64,000 nt of DNA from the NCBI GenBank assembly GCA_029953675.1, contig JAMWBK010000009.1, positions 1,302,001-1,366,000 of the forward strand, in the 5' to 3' direction. Within the stretch, counting starts at the first letter, position 1. The number at the start of each line of letters is the position of its first letter. The position numbers were made by a program, and so were the translations under genes. Below are positions 12,039-23,013 of this stretch, piece after piece. Below the pieces are notes generated by a model. That model was not told where the DNA came from and searched no databases. It was given only the letters and a program-made list of their open reading frames with translations. The DNA comes from Rhodosorus marinus (lineage: Eukaryota; Rhodophyta; Stylonematophyceae; Stylonematales; Stylonemataceae).

Positions 12039-15000
12039 TTACTTGTTTTTGTGTTTGGTTAGCTTGATCTGTCCTCGTTTCTTATCATACTCAATCACAG
12101 TAACAACAATCTTGTCGTTTAGCTTCGGAAGCATCGATTCGATTTCCGACGTTGATCTTTGATCGGAGGGAACAATCTCCGAAATATGGAGGAGGCCGTG
12201 TCGACCAGGCATCACTTCTAAAAATACACCAAATTCGGCCACGCGAACAACCTTGCCCTCATACACAGAGCCGACCTCCACCTCCCCAATTAATTCATGC
12301 ACAAGCTTCCGAGCAGTTTTCAATGCGTCACTGTTCGGTGCGTGGATTTCCAGGTCGCCAACCTCGCTAATGAACAGCCTGGCTCCTGTGCCTTCATATA
12401 TTCTGTTGATCATCTCACCACCGTTACGAACTAGCAATGGCCGAAGAAGGGGCTCAACCTTTGATTCTGAAATTACGGGCGCAGCGGGTGAGAGCGTCTT
12501 CGCAGGTTCCGGAATACATTCCGACATGATCTTCAAAAGTTGAACTCTTCCTAGTCGAGCTTTCTCGAGTGCAGTGGGAGCCCAATTCAATGGTAATCCA
12601 CGAGGCAGCTTTACGTCCAACTGCAAAGCTGTAATTCCGTTCGCCGTCCCAGCCACCTTCAGATACAGACGAGAATGACAATGATTGGCAGAGTTAATGT
12701 CTCAACGCCTTCCAACGTCCGAGTGAAGCTATTCGGAGGGCCAGCCAAGGTGAAAGCTTGTTCTGGAGATTGCTCACCTTGAAATCCATGTCCCCGTAGT
12801 GGTCTTCGATCCCGAGAATGTCTGTGAGGAATATTGGGTTGATTTTCGATATGTCCGAATGTGTTTCAGGAGCGACAAGCCCGACAGAAATACCAGCGAC
12901 ATGCTTTGCAAGTGGAACACCAGCATGCATGAGAGCCATTGATCCGGCACATACAGTTGCCATGGAAGAGGAACCGTCGCTTCCCAAAACGTCAGCGTTC
13001 ACACGGACAACATGTCTGAAAGGCGTGTCTGACGGTCTCTTTCCTAATCGTTCGTTTCACATCGCGCATCTTCAGAGAGTACACTCAGAGAAGGCAAATC
13101 GCGTTTGAGCTCCTACCTATCAGAGAGTTGCCTGAGAAAATCTCAAAGGGGTCCAGTACGTCCTCCTCCGTCGGAACCATCCACGCGAGCGACTTCTCGG
13201 CGAGAGCCCCATGACCGATTTCCCGCCTATTTGCCTTCAGCCTCGTCCCGATTTCTCCGTTGCAGAAACTTGGAAAATCGTAATGCAAGAGGAATCGCTT
13301 GATCTTCTCCTGAGGGGCCAGGTACTGCTCCACCTTTTGAGCCTCTTGGGGGAGCCCCAAAGTTGTTACGGCAAGAACCTGTTCGGTACCACGGGTTAAG
13401 TCTACTTGAACCGGATAGTATATATCTTACTATCTAGAGCAAGAAAAAGCTGACGAAACCCAAGAGAAACCAAAACTAGCTCTTCTGCGGCTTTTCTGAT
13501 GAAAGACGTAGAGAGGGACATACCTGAGTATCACCTCGTTCAAAGAGCGCAGACCCATGCACGTCCCCGCCCAACAAACCAACCTCCGCACGGATCGAAC
13601 GAATGTCATCCAAGCCACGTCCATCGCAGCGAGTTTTCGTCTCTACAATAAGTTCCCGAAAGGCTTGTCTTGCGAAAGAATCGATCTTGGCATTCAGCTG
13701 AACTGGAGTGAAGTGGTCCGCTGCAATTTTCTTCAGGCGGTTTAACGTCCTACGGGTACATACGAAAAGCAGACAAGTGCTCAATCAGGCACCGCGGGGG
13801 TCAACGCACAGGGAGATTCCATCATACCTCCCAAACGCCCGACCGATGAGTTTCGCCCTGCCCTGCTTTCCTAGAGTTCGCGTGTTCCTAAACACATCCC
13901 TGAACTCCTGTACGGCCTGAACCGCGAATAAGTCGCCCGCTTCGTTCACTGGGCAAGGATCCGCGATTTCCTGGGTCTCGATCTTCTCGCTCTTCTGAGC
14001 AGAACACAAAACAGAGAGAAAGTTGTTCTAGCCCTGAGTTTCTTGCTAGCATTACTCTGATCCTGCCGGGAGTTGCGTTGCGATGTGAACGTACTTTATA
14101 TTTCTTCGCAAGTTCGAGCTGAGCTTCTATCACAGAGCCAATCTTTTCCTGAGCGCGCTCAAGTCCCTTGAAGAAAGTTCTTTCGTCGATTTCTGCTGCC
14201 TCGGCTTCCAGAGCCAAGATGTGTCCTTTAGTACCAGCGACAAGCATATTCAAGGTGCTGTTACGTAGTTGCTCGATGGAGGGATTCTCCACAAACTCGC
14301 CATCAACCATACCGAGTCTGACCGCTCCCACGGGACCTTGGCAACGAAATTCATCGGAAGATCAGACCCCGCACTTGTAGAGATGTATGCTCTCCGTCGT
14401 CCTTCTCACTACCTTTCCATTCAACGTGGGAGAGCAGAAGCGCCGCCGATGCTGCGTTTATGGACAACGCGTCCGCGTTGGATACAGAATCCGCGCTCAT
14501 TAGCGTACACGAAAGCTGGATCTGATCTGCGATGCCCTTTGGAAAAAGTGGCCTCAAGCTACGGTCGATTAAACGTCCAACTAACGTCTCCTTGTCGGAA
14601 GCTGTGCTCTCTCGCTTCCTGGCGTTAATAGGGATCATTCCCCGGGAAGCCGCTTTTTCTCTGTAGTCCAGCTGCGAAAGGATCCGCAGTCAGGGATCAT
14701 AGCTCGCTCAGATCAGAATTCTGCTTCCAAACTTACTTGCAAATTGGTCCCGGCATCTTGAAACTCCATGCCACCTTCTCTGCTTACCGCAACTGCAGCA
14801 AGAACTGAGTTCCCGCCAGAAGTGGCCACAACCGATCCTTCCGCAAGCCTAGCTATACGGCCTGCTTCCAACTTCACGCTTCTCCCTACGAATATTTTTC
14901 CCTTGCTTAGTGTGCATATTTACTACTTCGCCGGGCTCGTGTATTTCTGGCTCTGCGGATACTTACCGTCAACAGAAACCGGGAGAGACAACGCTGCTGG

Positions 15001-15529
15001 CACGTCAGAGCTATTCCCGGATTTCACCGCCTTTCCGGGGCGCCCGCCCGATGCGTGCCCCAGAATTCGTGGTTGCGTATTCCCATTCAGAAATGGCTTC
15101 CCAGCTGGATTGTCAGCGAAGTTTGTCCTCCTCGATTGAACAGACCGTTGTGGGCTACTACCCGTTTGTTGCGAGTTATTGTGGGCTCTTTCTATTCCCT
15201 TTGCTGATTTCGCACGCTCCTGCGGGGACTTCGATGCCGATGCTTGTGGCGGTTGTGGTTTCTGGACTTCTGTTCCCGGGTTCCGTGATGAGCTCTCCGT
15301 TATCGGTGCCATTCTGAAGTACTCAGACGGCAGAGAGCTAGTCTGCATCCTTTCAGCGGCTGCCACAAACTAAAGTGTTAGCTTCACCACTTCGCGTTGG
15401 GCTTAAAGGAAGCCTCTTCAGCTCACTCACCTTGCTCAACCTTGCGCACATCCGAAGCCCCTCTACATATAATACGCTTGGCACACCTGGAGAGGCGGTC
15501 TCCAGTTGACCCAGATTTGAGCGACGCAT
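12039..15529 (-). CDS. PNP1: Polyribonucleotide nucleotidyltransferase (PNPase), probably organellar
   Basis: Phosphorolytic 3'-5' exoribonuclease and RNA polymerase. Multi-exon. Domain order: an N-terminal extension of well over 100 residues, low in complexity and rich in Ser, Pro and Gln (15366-14960); first RNase PH domain ([55 protein letters not shown]); the linking helical domain (exon 14330-14090); second RNase PH domain ([57 protein letters not shown], the phosphate-binding catalytic loop); then a degenerate KH segment and an S1 domain ([33 protein letters not shown]), ending KHKNK-stop. In eukaryotes this enzyme is organellar, and the extension would suit a plastid or mitochondrial transit peptide (inference). 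The first exon is uncertain: I use the ATG at 15529, joined through the GTGAGT donor near 15430; an ATG at 15451 would shorten it. Confidence 0.93.
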
Positions 15530-17513
15530 ACATACGTTTGTTTCCGCTGAGATCGACCCGCTGGTAGCTACACGCAATCACGCGAGAAAGTTACCCGAAG
15601 CGTCCCTTCAATTCCATCCCAGAAGTTAACGGTGAGCGCACCAAAATTCAAAGCTTCGGGAGGCTACAGCGACTACGCGAGCACAAAAGAAGGGTGTTAT
15701 TTCAGTACTTGTGCGCTTTCAGCATTCGCGTCGCTTCAACGATCGCCAAGATCTGCGAAAAAGCAAAACGCTCGTTTCCATCCAGACTACCTACCTACCT
15801 TCATAAAATCGATTTCACAGAACACGAGATGCTTCCTTAGAATTTCAAGTCTACATGAAACCTCGCCCACCCTCCCCTCCAGCTCCTCAAAGCATAACCC
15901 CCCCCCCCCCCCAATTTGCCAACCGAGCCCCGAATGAAAACCTGGTTCGCCTAACGCGGTGGGGAATGTATCCTTTTTTTGGCGCAAAAATAAAGTTTTT
16001 ACACTAATTTTACAAATAAAACGATGTACCATATTGACTTGGGGAAGAAAAAAAGACATTTTGAACGGTCGGCGTCCCTTTGTATAGTATCTTTTGTTTG
16101 TTGGGATGACGAGTCACCTGTCCAAAAGTCGTCAACGGATTGACGAATAGTTGATGGAGAACGGTTTGAGGAGTTTAAGGCCGTCTTGTTTATATAGGCT
16201 ACTTACCTCCGTGAGCTTGATTTCACTACATGCAATACTTCCTGAGGTTTTCCAGTCTAGCCTAAAACCCCTCCCGCCTTCTGATCAAGGTGCCTCATAA
16301 CTGAAAATGGTCGTCCACCGCACGCACAAACTTAAACGACAGCATTTGCCCAACATGCCTCGAAGCTGACCCTGGAAGTTGCCCATCGCCCGCAAATTGC
16401 AAATTAAAGAATTTGAAGGTACATCTTGCGCTCTCGTTTCTGAGAGAGATACCTCTAGGGACTCACGGCTAAACCTTCCACCAGAAGTGGGAAGCTGATC
16501 GAGAGACGGTTTGCAAGCGGGGGTGGAATCGGAAGGACCCTTCGGTAGGAACCGGGACGTCGATACTATCACTCGAGAATATGTCAAAGCAATCTACTTG
16601 TGGCTTGTTTCCTCTGAACTATTCCCGACAATCAGCCTCGTTCCTCCAACGTCAATTTTCCATTAGAGCAATTCTTCTAAAGTTAGTTGCAGTCCTGTCA
16701 GCCCCAAGAAATATACAAAAAACATATCCAGCGTTTATAACCAATCATACCCCCCCCTTCAAACGAAGCTAGCTGGGTAGCGATGTTAGAAAAGAATAAA
16801 CTTTATTCAGATATCCATTTCACAATACGGAGAACCAAGAACGGGGGGTAAACCTTCGCAACATCGTGAAATTCAGATTAATATTCGGAGCTCGCGTTAT
16901 CTCGGCTCTGGGAAAAGCATTGGTGACGCTAAACCATCTCAATAGATAGCTTGAAATTAAATAAAAAATAACTGCATGTTAGTACCAAACAATTATGTAC
17001 TAGAATCCACACAACTTCATAAATTGTTTCAAAAGGAAATCGTTTAGTGATTAGTACTATTAGGTGACTATTATCTTATTTTGCGAGAACTCCTCGTTTT
17101 TATTTTTATCATTAGATATTGATCGATATATACCAAGATGCTCATTTTAAGGGTTCCTTTTGGAACTTCGAAAATTGGGTTTTATGAATATAAATTTGAT
17201 GGATTATCGCTCAGGTTATCATAGCTCATTGAGGTAACATTGGATTCGCCGGGAACGTATTGGCCACGGAAGGTAGTGGGCACGATAGGTGATGGGGTGG
17301 AATGCTGTTAGAGCTAAGCTCGACAAGGATAACAATGCCTCCTCAAGATGGACGAGTTAAATGGCTAGATGTTGTTTATTTGTGTGAGCATCTGAAGGGA
17401 CTTGTTTGCTCTACTGTTTGTATAGCTTGGCTCTAGTGTTGTGCTTTAGGGCGCTTTCGTTTTTGAGGGGGTGGTTGATTTGGTTCTTTTGGTTTTAGAT
17501 TGTCTTGGCTGGC
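15530..17513. other. Intergenic: PNPase and hydrolase leaders, AT-rich centre
   Basis: About 2 kb between divergent genes. 15780-15930 is pyrimidine- and C-rich on the plus strand with a run of 14 C (15899-15912), on the PNPase side. 16780-17250 is AT-rich. 17390-17513 is G/T-rich and leads into the hydrolase ATG. A minus-strand open frame of 100 codons (16285-16587) is not recognisable. No RNA gene seen. Confidence 0.6.
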
Positions 17514-19132
17514 ATGAACGGGAAGGGGGCCTTCGTTGGAGGAAATGGGATCATCCAGGCTTTTAGAAGGAGGAGTATGGAAAACGGAAGTTCGGCGTGT
17601 GCTCAGATTCTGAGGATGGCAAGATCTCCTGTTCGGGAGGCTCAGAATGCTTTCGAAGGGTTTTCACCCGCAAACCGAGCAACCCTTGGGTCGGCTTGTA
17701 TTGGTGAGTTTTTTTGCGTCACAGCCGAGATTTGTTACCTCGTCAGTCCGTGTTCAAGCCTTAATGTTCTTTTTGTTGCCAACTGTTCCCAGGTGGAGCC
17801 GTGTACTACCCACTAAGGTCACGTCCAGTCATTGCCTCAACGGCGGCCATGTTTTGCTGCATTTGGAGCTACCTGATCTTGCGTTGGATCGTGTTTGCAT
17901 ACACCTTTGAGAAATCGCTTCTGGACGCGGAGGACCTCGCTGAGGAGGACAGTATTTTCGATATCGTCGATGGTATCAAAGTCCACTTTAGGAAGACTCT
18001 ACCGGTTGAGCAGTCTCCTGCGCAGTCTACAGAAGGAACAGTCCTATACCACGGGTTCGGGGCCTCGCTTTTCTCTTTCAGAGATGTCCAGCGAGAACTT
18101 GCCGATGCACTGGGAATGACGACTGTGAGTTTTGACTTCCCTGGTTTCGGATTGACGCAAAGACCGAGCGGGGGATTTTCCAACTACTCGCTACGCCGTA
18201 CAGCAAGAGTAGGAAACGAACTATCACGCCAGCAAGGCTTCGAGAAGGTCGTTCTTGTGGGCCACTCGATGGGAGCTTTCGCTGCTTGCATGGCAGCGGT
18301 TATGGAGCCCGAACGGATTCGGGCACTAGTCCTAATCTCACCGGCGGTACCCGTTGGGGATGCTAGGGTTCGCCAGGTAGGCTTGTGATACCCCAGCAAT
18401 ACCTGGCATTCACACGGGACCTTACCTTCCATCCCATTCGTTCGCTGTCAAACAGATGAGTAAGAATTGTTTGATCAGAAACATGATGCGACTAATTGCT
18501 GGCTTCCGAAGCATCGTTCTGCACATTCTCTGGTACTTCTTCTTTCCGCTGCTGGTTGCATTTGCGCGATCCAAAGTTTCCAAGAACGACTTTTGGAGAA
18601 GTGGCCTCGAATACGCTGCGTATGACAAGAAAAAGATAACCCCTAAAGTCGTTGACGGATATTCCAAGCCCACGAACGCGAAGGCTTGGGACTGGGGTGT
18701 AATCAGCTTCATTTGGGGTCAAATGGGTGCTCCGTTCTCGTCGAGGGTACGCAGATTCTCAAGTGACTGGGGTTTCTGCAATCCATACTGACACTTCATG
18801 TTCATGTTCAAAAATTAGGGATATTTGGACCGGTATTTCTACGATGAAATTGCTGAACGCGGAATACCGACTCTTGTAATTCATGGAGAGAATGACAGAG
18901 TAGTTCCTATTCGAATTGGTGAGAACGTGTCTAAGCGAATATCGTCCTCCCGGTACGTTGTCCGACCAAATTCCTCCCACAATGACGAACGTGGTTTTGC
19001 TCACGCGACATTGGGCTGTTATATCCGGTTAGGTTCGTGTCTATAAGATGTTGTGGCCACCTTCCGCAGGAGGAGGAACCACAGCAAGTTGTAGAAGAAG
19101 TTCGAAGCTTTTTGGCCGAATCATGTGTCTGA
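17514..19132 (+). CDS. Membrane-anchored alpha/beta hydrolase
   Basis: Serine hydrolase of the alpha/beta fold; substrate unknown. The ATG at 17514 (MNGKGAFVGGNG) follows a G/T-rich leader; an upstream in-frame TTG is not used. An intron follows near 17705-17792, and the second exon carries a hydrophobic helix (VIASTAAMFCCIWSYLILRW), probably a membrane anchor. The fold then begins: the oxyanion strand VLYHGFGAS, the strand TTVSFDFPGFGLTQRP, and the nucleophile elbow GHSMG (near 18258). A third exon (near 18456-18748) carries another hydrophobic segment in the lid region. The acid residue is in TLVIHGENDRVVP. The catalytic histidine is in CGHLPQEEEP, reached by joining the donor GTACGT near 18953 to an acceptor near 19050. 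Stop after FLAESCV at 19132. All three catalytic residues are present. The 3' end faces that of thioredoxin reductase, 280 bases away. Confidence 0.88.
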
Positions 19133-19411
19133 TGAGATCGTTACGCACTAGTTGTACATATGAGCATCTCTAGGGTTCTGCAGTTGCCCTCGAATCGTCT
19201 GTGCTTCTTCTTGACTAGTTTATTGTTGGCCGACCTAATAATCTTATACTACTACGTAGACAGTACATGCCGCATATGGCTGGATCCTCCCCGTATCTTA
19301 CGCTGGCTGACCACCTTCGAGTGGGACTTCAGTTGCGCCGTTTGGTACTGCAAGGTGAGGTTTAATTTAAATACGGTTGCTTGCTGTGCAGTCTATGCCT
19401 TTCCGAAAAAG

Positions 19412-20636
19412 TCAAAGATTATGGTGCATGGTGAAGGAACTATGCGTACCTGGTTGGTCGTCCTCTAGTTCTTGCAAGTAGTGCTCTACTTCGAGCGCTG
19501 ACATACAACCAGAGCCTGCTGCAGTGATTGCCTGTCGCCATTTCTTGTCTTGACAGTCGCCGCAGGCGAAGACACCCCGTACGTTTGTCGCTGTCGAATC
19601 CGGCTTTGTGATGATGTAGCCCTGATCATCGGTGTCCACTGCATGAGATACAAATTGTGTGTTCGGCAAATGGCCGATCGCAAAGAAAAGCCCGTTGCAG
19701 TCTATGATCCTCTCCTCCTCTGTCTTGAGATCCTTAATCTTCAGCTGCTCAAGCATTTTCCCGCTTCCAAGCGCCTCAGTCACAGCGTGAGAGTAGAGGA
19801 ACTCAATCTTCGGATTCGCGCGGGCTCTCTGCTGCATGGTCTTGGAGGCGCGAAGGACATCCCGCCGAACAACAATGTACACCTTTGAGCCGTACTTGGT
19901 CAGAAAAGTTGCCTCTTCCATAGCCGAATCTCCGCCACCGATAACAGTAAGCGGCTTGCCGCGGAAAAATGGCGCAGCACCGTCACACACCGCACACGCA
20001 CTTACACCCCGTTGCCAAAAACCGTTATCACCAGCGCCGGGGATATCCATTCTCTTCGCAGTCGCGCCAGAGGCGATCACAAGAGCCTTGGCCTGTGCCA
20101 CCGTGCCGTTCTCTGATGTCACCGTGTACGGAAAGGAACCAAAATCTACAGTGGAAATCGTTTCCGTGAGTATTCGGGTCCCCATGTTGACCGACTGTGC
20201 CCTGAATCGTTCAGTAATTTCCATTCCGGATACTCCTTCTGGAAAGCCCGGAAAGTTCTCCACATCGGTAGTTGTGGTCAGCTGCCCTCCAGCTGCGACG
20301 CCCCCGGCAAGCAGACCTGTGATTCCGGAGGCAAAAGAGGTGTTCGCAATCACCACCAACACCCTAGTTCATACAAGTACCCACTTCGGTTCAGATCGTG
20401 ACTCACCTTCAAACAGCAAAGGCTTTAGCTCTGCTCGAGCTGTATAGATCGCTGCTGTATGTGCCGCTGGTCCACTGCCTATCCAGACACACACAAGAAC
20501 AAGATGCTCAGAAATCAAATCTCTGAAACCGAAGATAAAGACGCAAAAGAAAAAGCAACAAAACAGATAAACCCAGGACGAAAAAGTCCTCACCAACAAT
20601 AATAACATTCTCCACCTTAGGCTCCTCCTCCGCCAT
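19412..20636 (-). CDS. TRR1: NADPH-dependent thioredoxin reductase (low-molecular-weight type)
   Basis: Flavoenzyme passing electrons from NADPH to thioredoxin through FAD and a redox-active disulfide. Starts at the ATG at 20636 ([14 protein letters not shown]). A short first exon ends at 20594 and joins at 20478 to complete the FAD-binding Rossmann motif [14 protein letters not shown] second intron separates ELKPLLFEG from [25 protein letters not shown]. The redox centre CAVCDG is intact, followed by the NADPH-binding motif [12 protein letters not shown] and the C-terminal FAD motif [16 protein letters not shown]. Ends FTMHHNL-stop. Length is about that of bacterial, fungal and plant NTRs. 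No thioredoxin domain follows, so it is not NTRC, and there is no C-terminal selenocysteine or GCUG-type site, so it is not the animal form. No clear targeting peptide, so the cytosol is likely. Confidence 0.96.
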
Positions 20637-23013
20637 CGCTACCAAATCTCTACCGACAGATCGACCTTCAATATATTCAGTCACAGCGAAAAAAACAAAC
20701 ACACAATGGAAATCATTACAAGTCCAAGCTCGTCAACAAAGCTACCTCCTCCTCCCTCGCTTAACCCACGAGAACTGAGTAGATAGAGGCCACGAGCTGA
20801 GTAGTATCCATTCTTACCCATTTTCTACACCGCCCGAAAATAAAAAATATCCACAATTTAAGCGTCACCACCAATCAATCTATTCAGCAATATAATGATT
20901 GATAAATATCTTATCTTGACTGATGTTCGGGATTGTTGGATGGCTTTTAGAAAACTGGAGACTTTGGTGAGGGTTTGTATGGTGTTTGAGAACCTCCTAG
21001 CTCTATATATGCACTCTTAGATGCTCTTTAAAAAGTCTGTCTACGCTAACTAGCTGTTTAGTAAAGTGCTAGCTCCGCACTCTGACGTTCCCCTTGTACG
21101 AATTTGTTTCTCGGGGGTTGCATGGGGAATCAAGGTCAACAGTGGGCTCCGTTTTCGATCTTTGTGTAGGATATGGACCAGCTAGTTTCAGCAGTTGCGA
21201 AACTTACTGTTACCAGCGGCTTTGGGCATTGGAGATGGTGTATGAGAGACATGGGTAATATGATTGGGATGAATGGATACGAACCGCTGGGAGGCGTGCG
21301 CGCCAGATTCGATGCTGAACACCACAGCCATTGCTCCAAATAGGATTCACATACGGGAGGCGTACGGTATCAAATCTGAGTATCGTCCGGTCCGGATATT
21401 CATACCAAATATCCCCCATCTGGCTGAACTGTTTTTTGCAGATCATGGCTTATCTCATTGGAGGTACCAACCCTGCACAATCGCACTCCCTCAGCTGAAT
21501 CACTAAGAGCTCTGTAGCGTCGCCGTACAGTCGTTATAAGAGTCAAAGCAACGCTAAGCTTTGCCCCAATTCCTTCAGGATTCAAGCGACATCGAGTTCG
21601 CCGAACAACAATCTCTATTCATCAAAATAGATTGAAGTGTACTTGTGACTCTTTCAAGAGGTTTGCTAAATGTACAGGGCTTTTTGCTCCATGTACGTAG
21701 ATTAACTGGGCGGGAACGGGAAGGGCCATGTGGTGGTGAGAAGTTTCTAGAATTTATGTACTGTAGGAAGTTGAGGAGTTGAGAGGTTTCTATGAGACTT
21801 CTTTAGTAATGGGCATGGATTCCCGGTTCGTTTGAAGTTTGCTTACTTATCGCTTTACCTGATCAATAAGGCTGGTGAGAACGAGACCAACTGACCATTA
21901 CCTGGAAGGGGAACTCCTGGTTTGATCCGAACGCGGATCAGATTTGGGAAGCCAAGATGTTTTCCTCTCATGGTTTGTTGCAATATAGTGTGAATAACGT
22001 GAAGATCAAGCTCGTAGGTTGATCTTGAGCGGAAAGCATACAAATTGTGTTGACGCCTTGCACAGAGACACATAGAGAAGGGAGCAGCGCTTTCGTCTAG
22101 GCGTTGGGATCCTAGAGAAGCAGGTGGATGCAAACTCTGTCGAGGGATGCTTAAGAGGTTTGTTTTTTCAGATACTCAGTCCTTTCCAAGTACTTTGAAC
22201 AATTGACCCCTCTGTACCAAGTTCCATTCTACCAAGCTCTTCACAGCAATCGTCAAGCACGGTAGTATGCCTTCTACGTACATCAAGCCCTCACAAGTCA
22301 GGCTGTCCAAACTACAAGAAAGGCAAAGCCTATCATCCTGATAAGAACTTCCTCTCAAGGCCCCTCAACCTAATTCATCCTGTCTACCTCAGTTAACACT
22401 ACAGACCCTGTTCAGAGTTTGGTTCTCCACGTCCTGACAATATTCACCTCTCAATGCCTCAACGGGATGTAAACCACAAACAACAAGAACCTAAAAGCTC
22501 GCTCCTATCTGTGCACTCTTCTTCAAGACTCCACTAAAGGCCGGAAAAGTCCCAGGAGCAAGGACCAAGATGATCCAAAAGTGCTCGCTGTCCTGCCTGA
22601 AAGAAAACAGAAAGAAAGGCGAAACTACCAATGTGAAGAGGATTTCAGAGCCGTTTTCGTACTTTTTCTCGAGAGTTTTCTTTGGACGGGTTTAGGGATA
22701 CTTTTGTTTTGGGACAGTTTGGGTCTCTCCCTGTCTCGGTGGCCTTGTCTTGAGAGTCTTCTTCCGCAGGCTTTTTTAGGGAGAAAAGAGGTTAGAAGGG
22801 TGGGATTGCTTATGTACGATCGAACTCTTTCTTCTTTTCTTTGTTGCGTATCTTCTATTTGTCTTTGTGTTTTGGTTGGGAAGGTGGAGATTAGTTGGAC
22901 TGGGTGGATCCCTCTAGACAGGAGTTGTTTGAGGTTTTTTTTTGGTTTCTCTTTCGTAGAGCTGTTTTGTTTCCGAGGGCGGGTGGGGGTTGGTGGGTGG
23001 TTAAAACAGCATC
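20637..23013. other. Intergenic between divergent thioredoxin reductase and SEC63
   Basis: About 2.4 kb. The left end (20480-20760) is A-rich on the plus strand (43 of 60 bases in 20641-20700 are A or C). The right end (22640-23010) is strongly G/T-rich (48 of 60 bases in 22921-22980 are G or T). Each matches the leader of the adjacent gene. The centre holds only short open frames without recognisable motifs. An open frame at 22581-23048 overlaps the SEC63 start and looks like a by-product of the skew. Confidence 0.6.
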
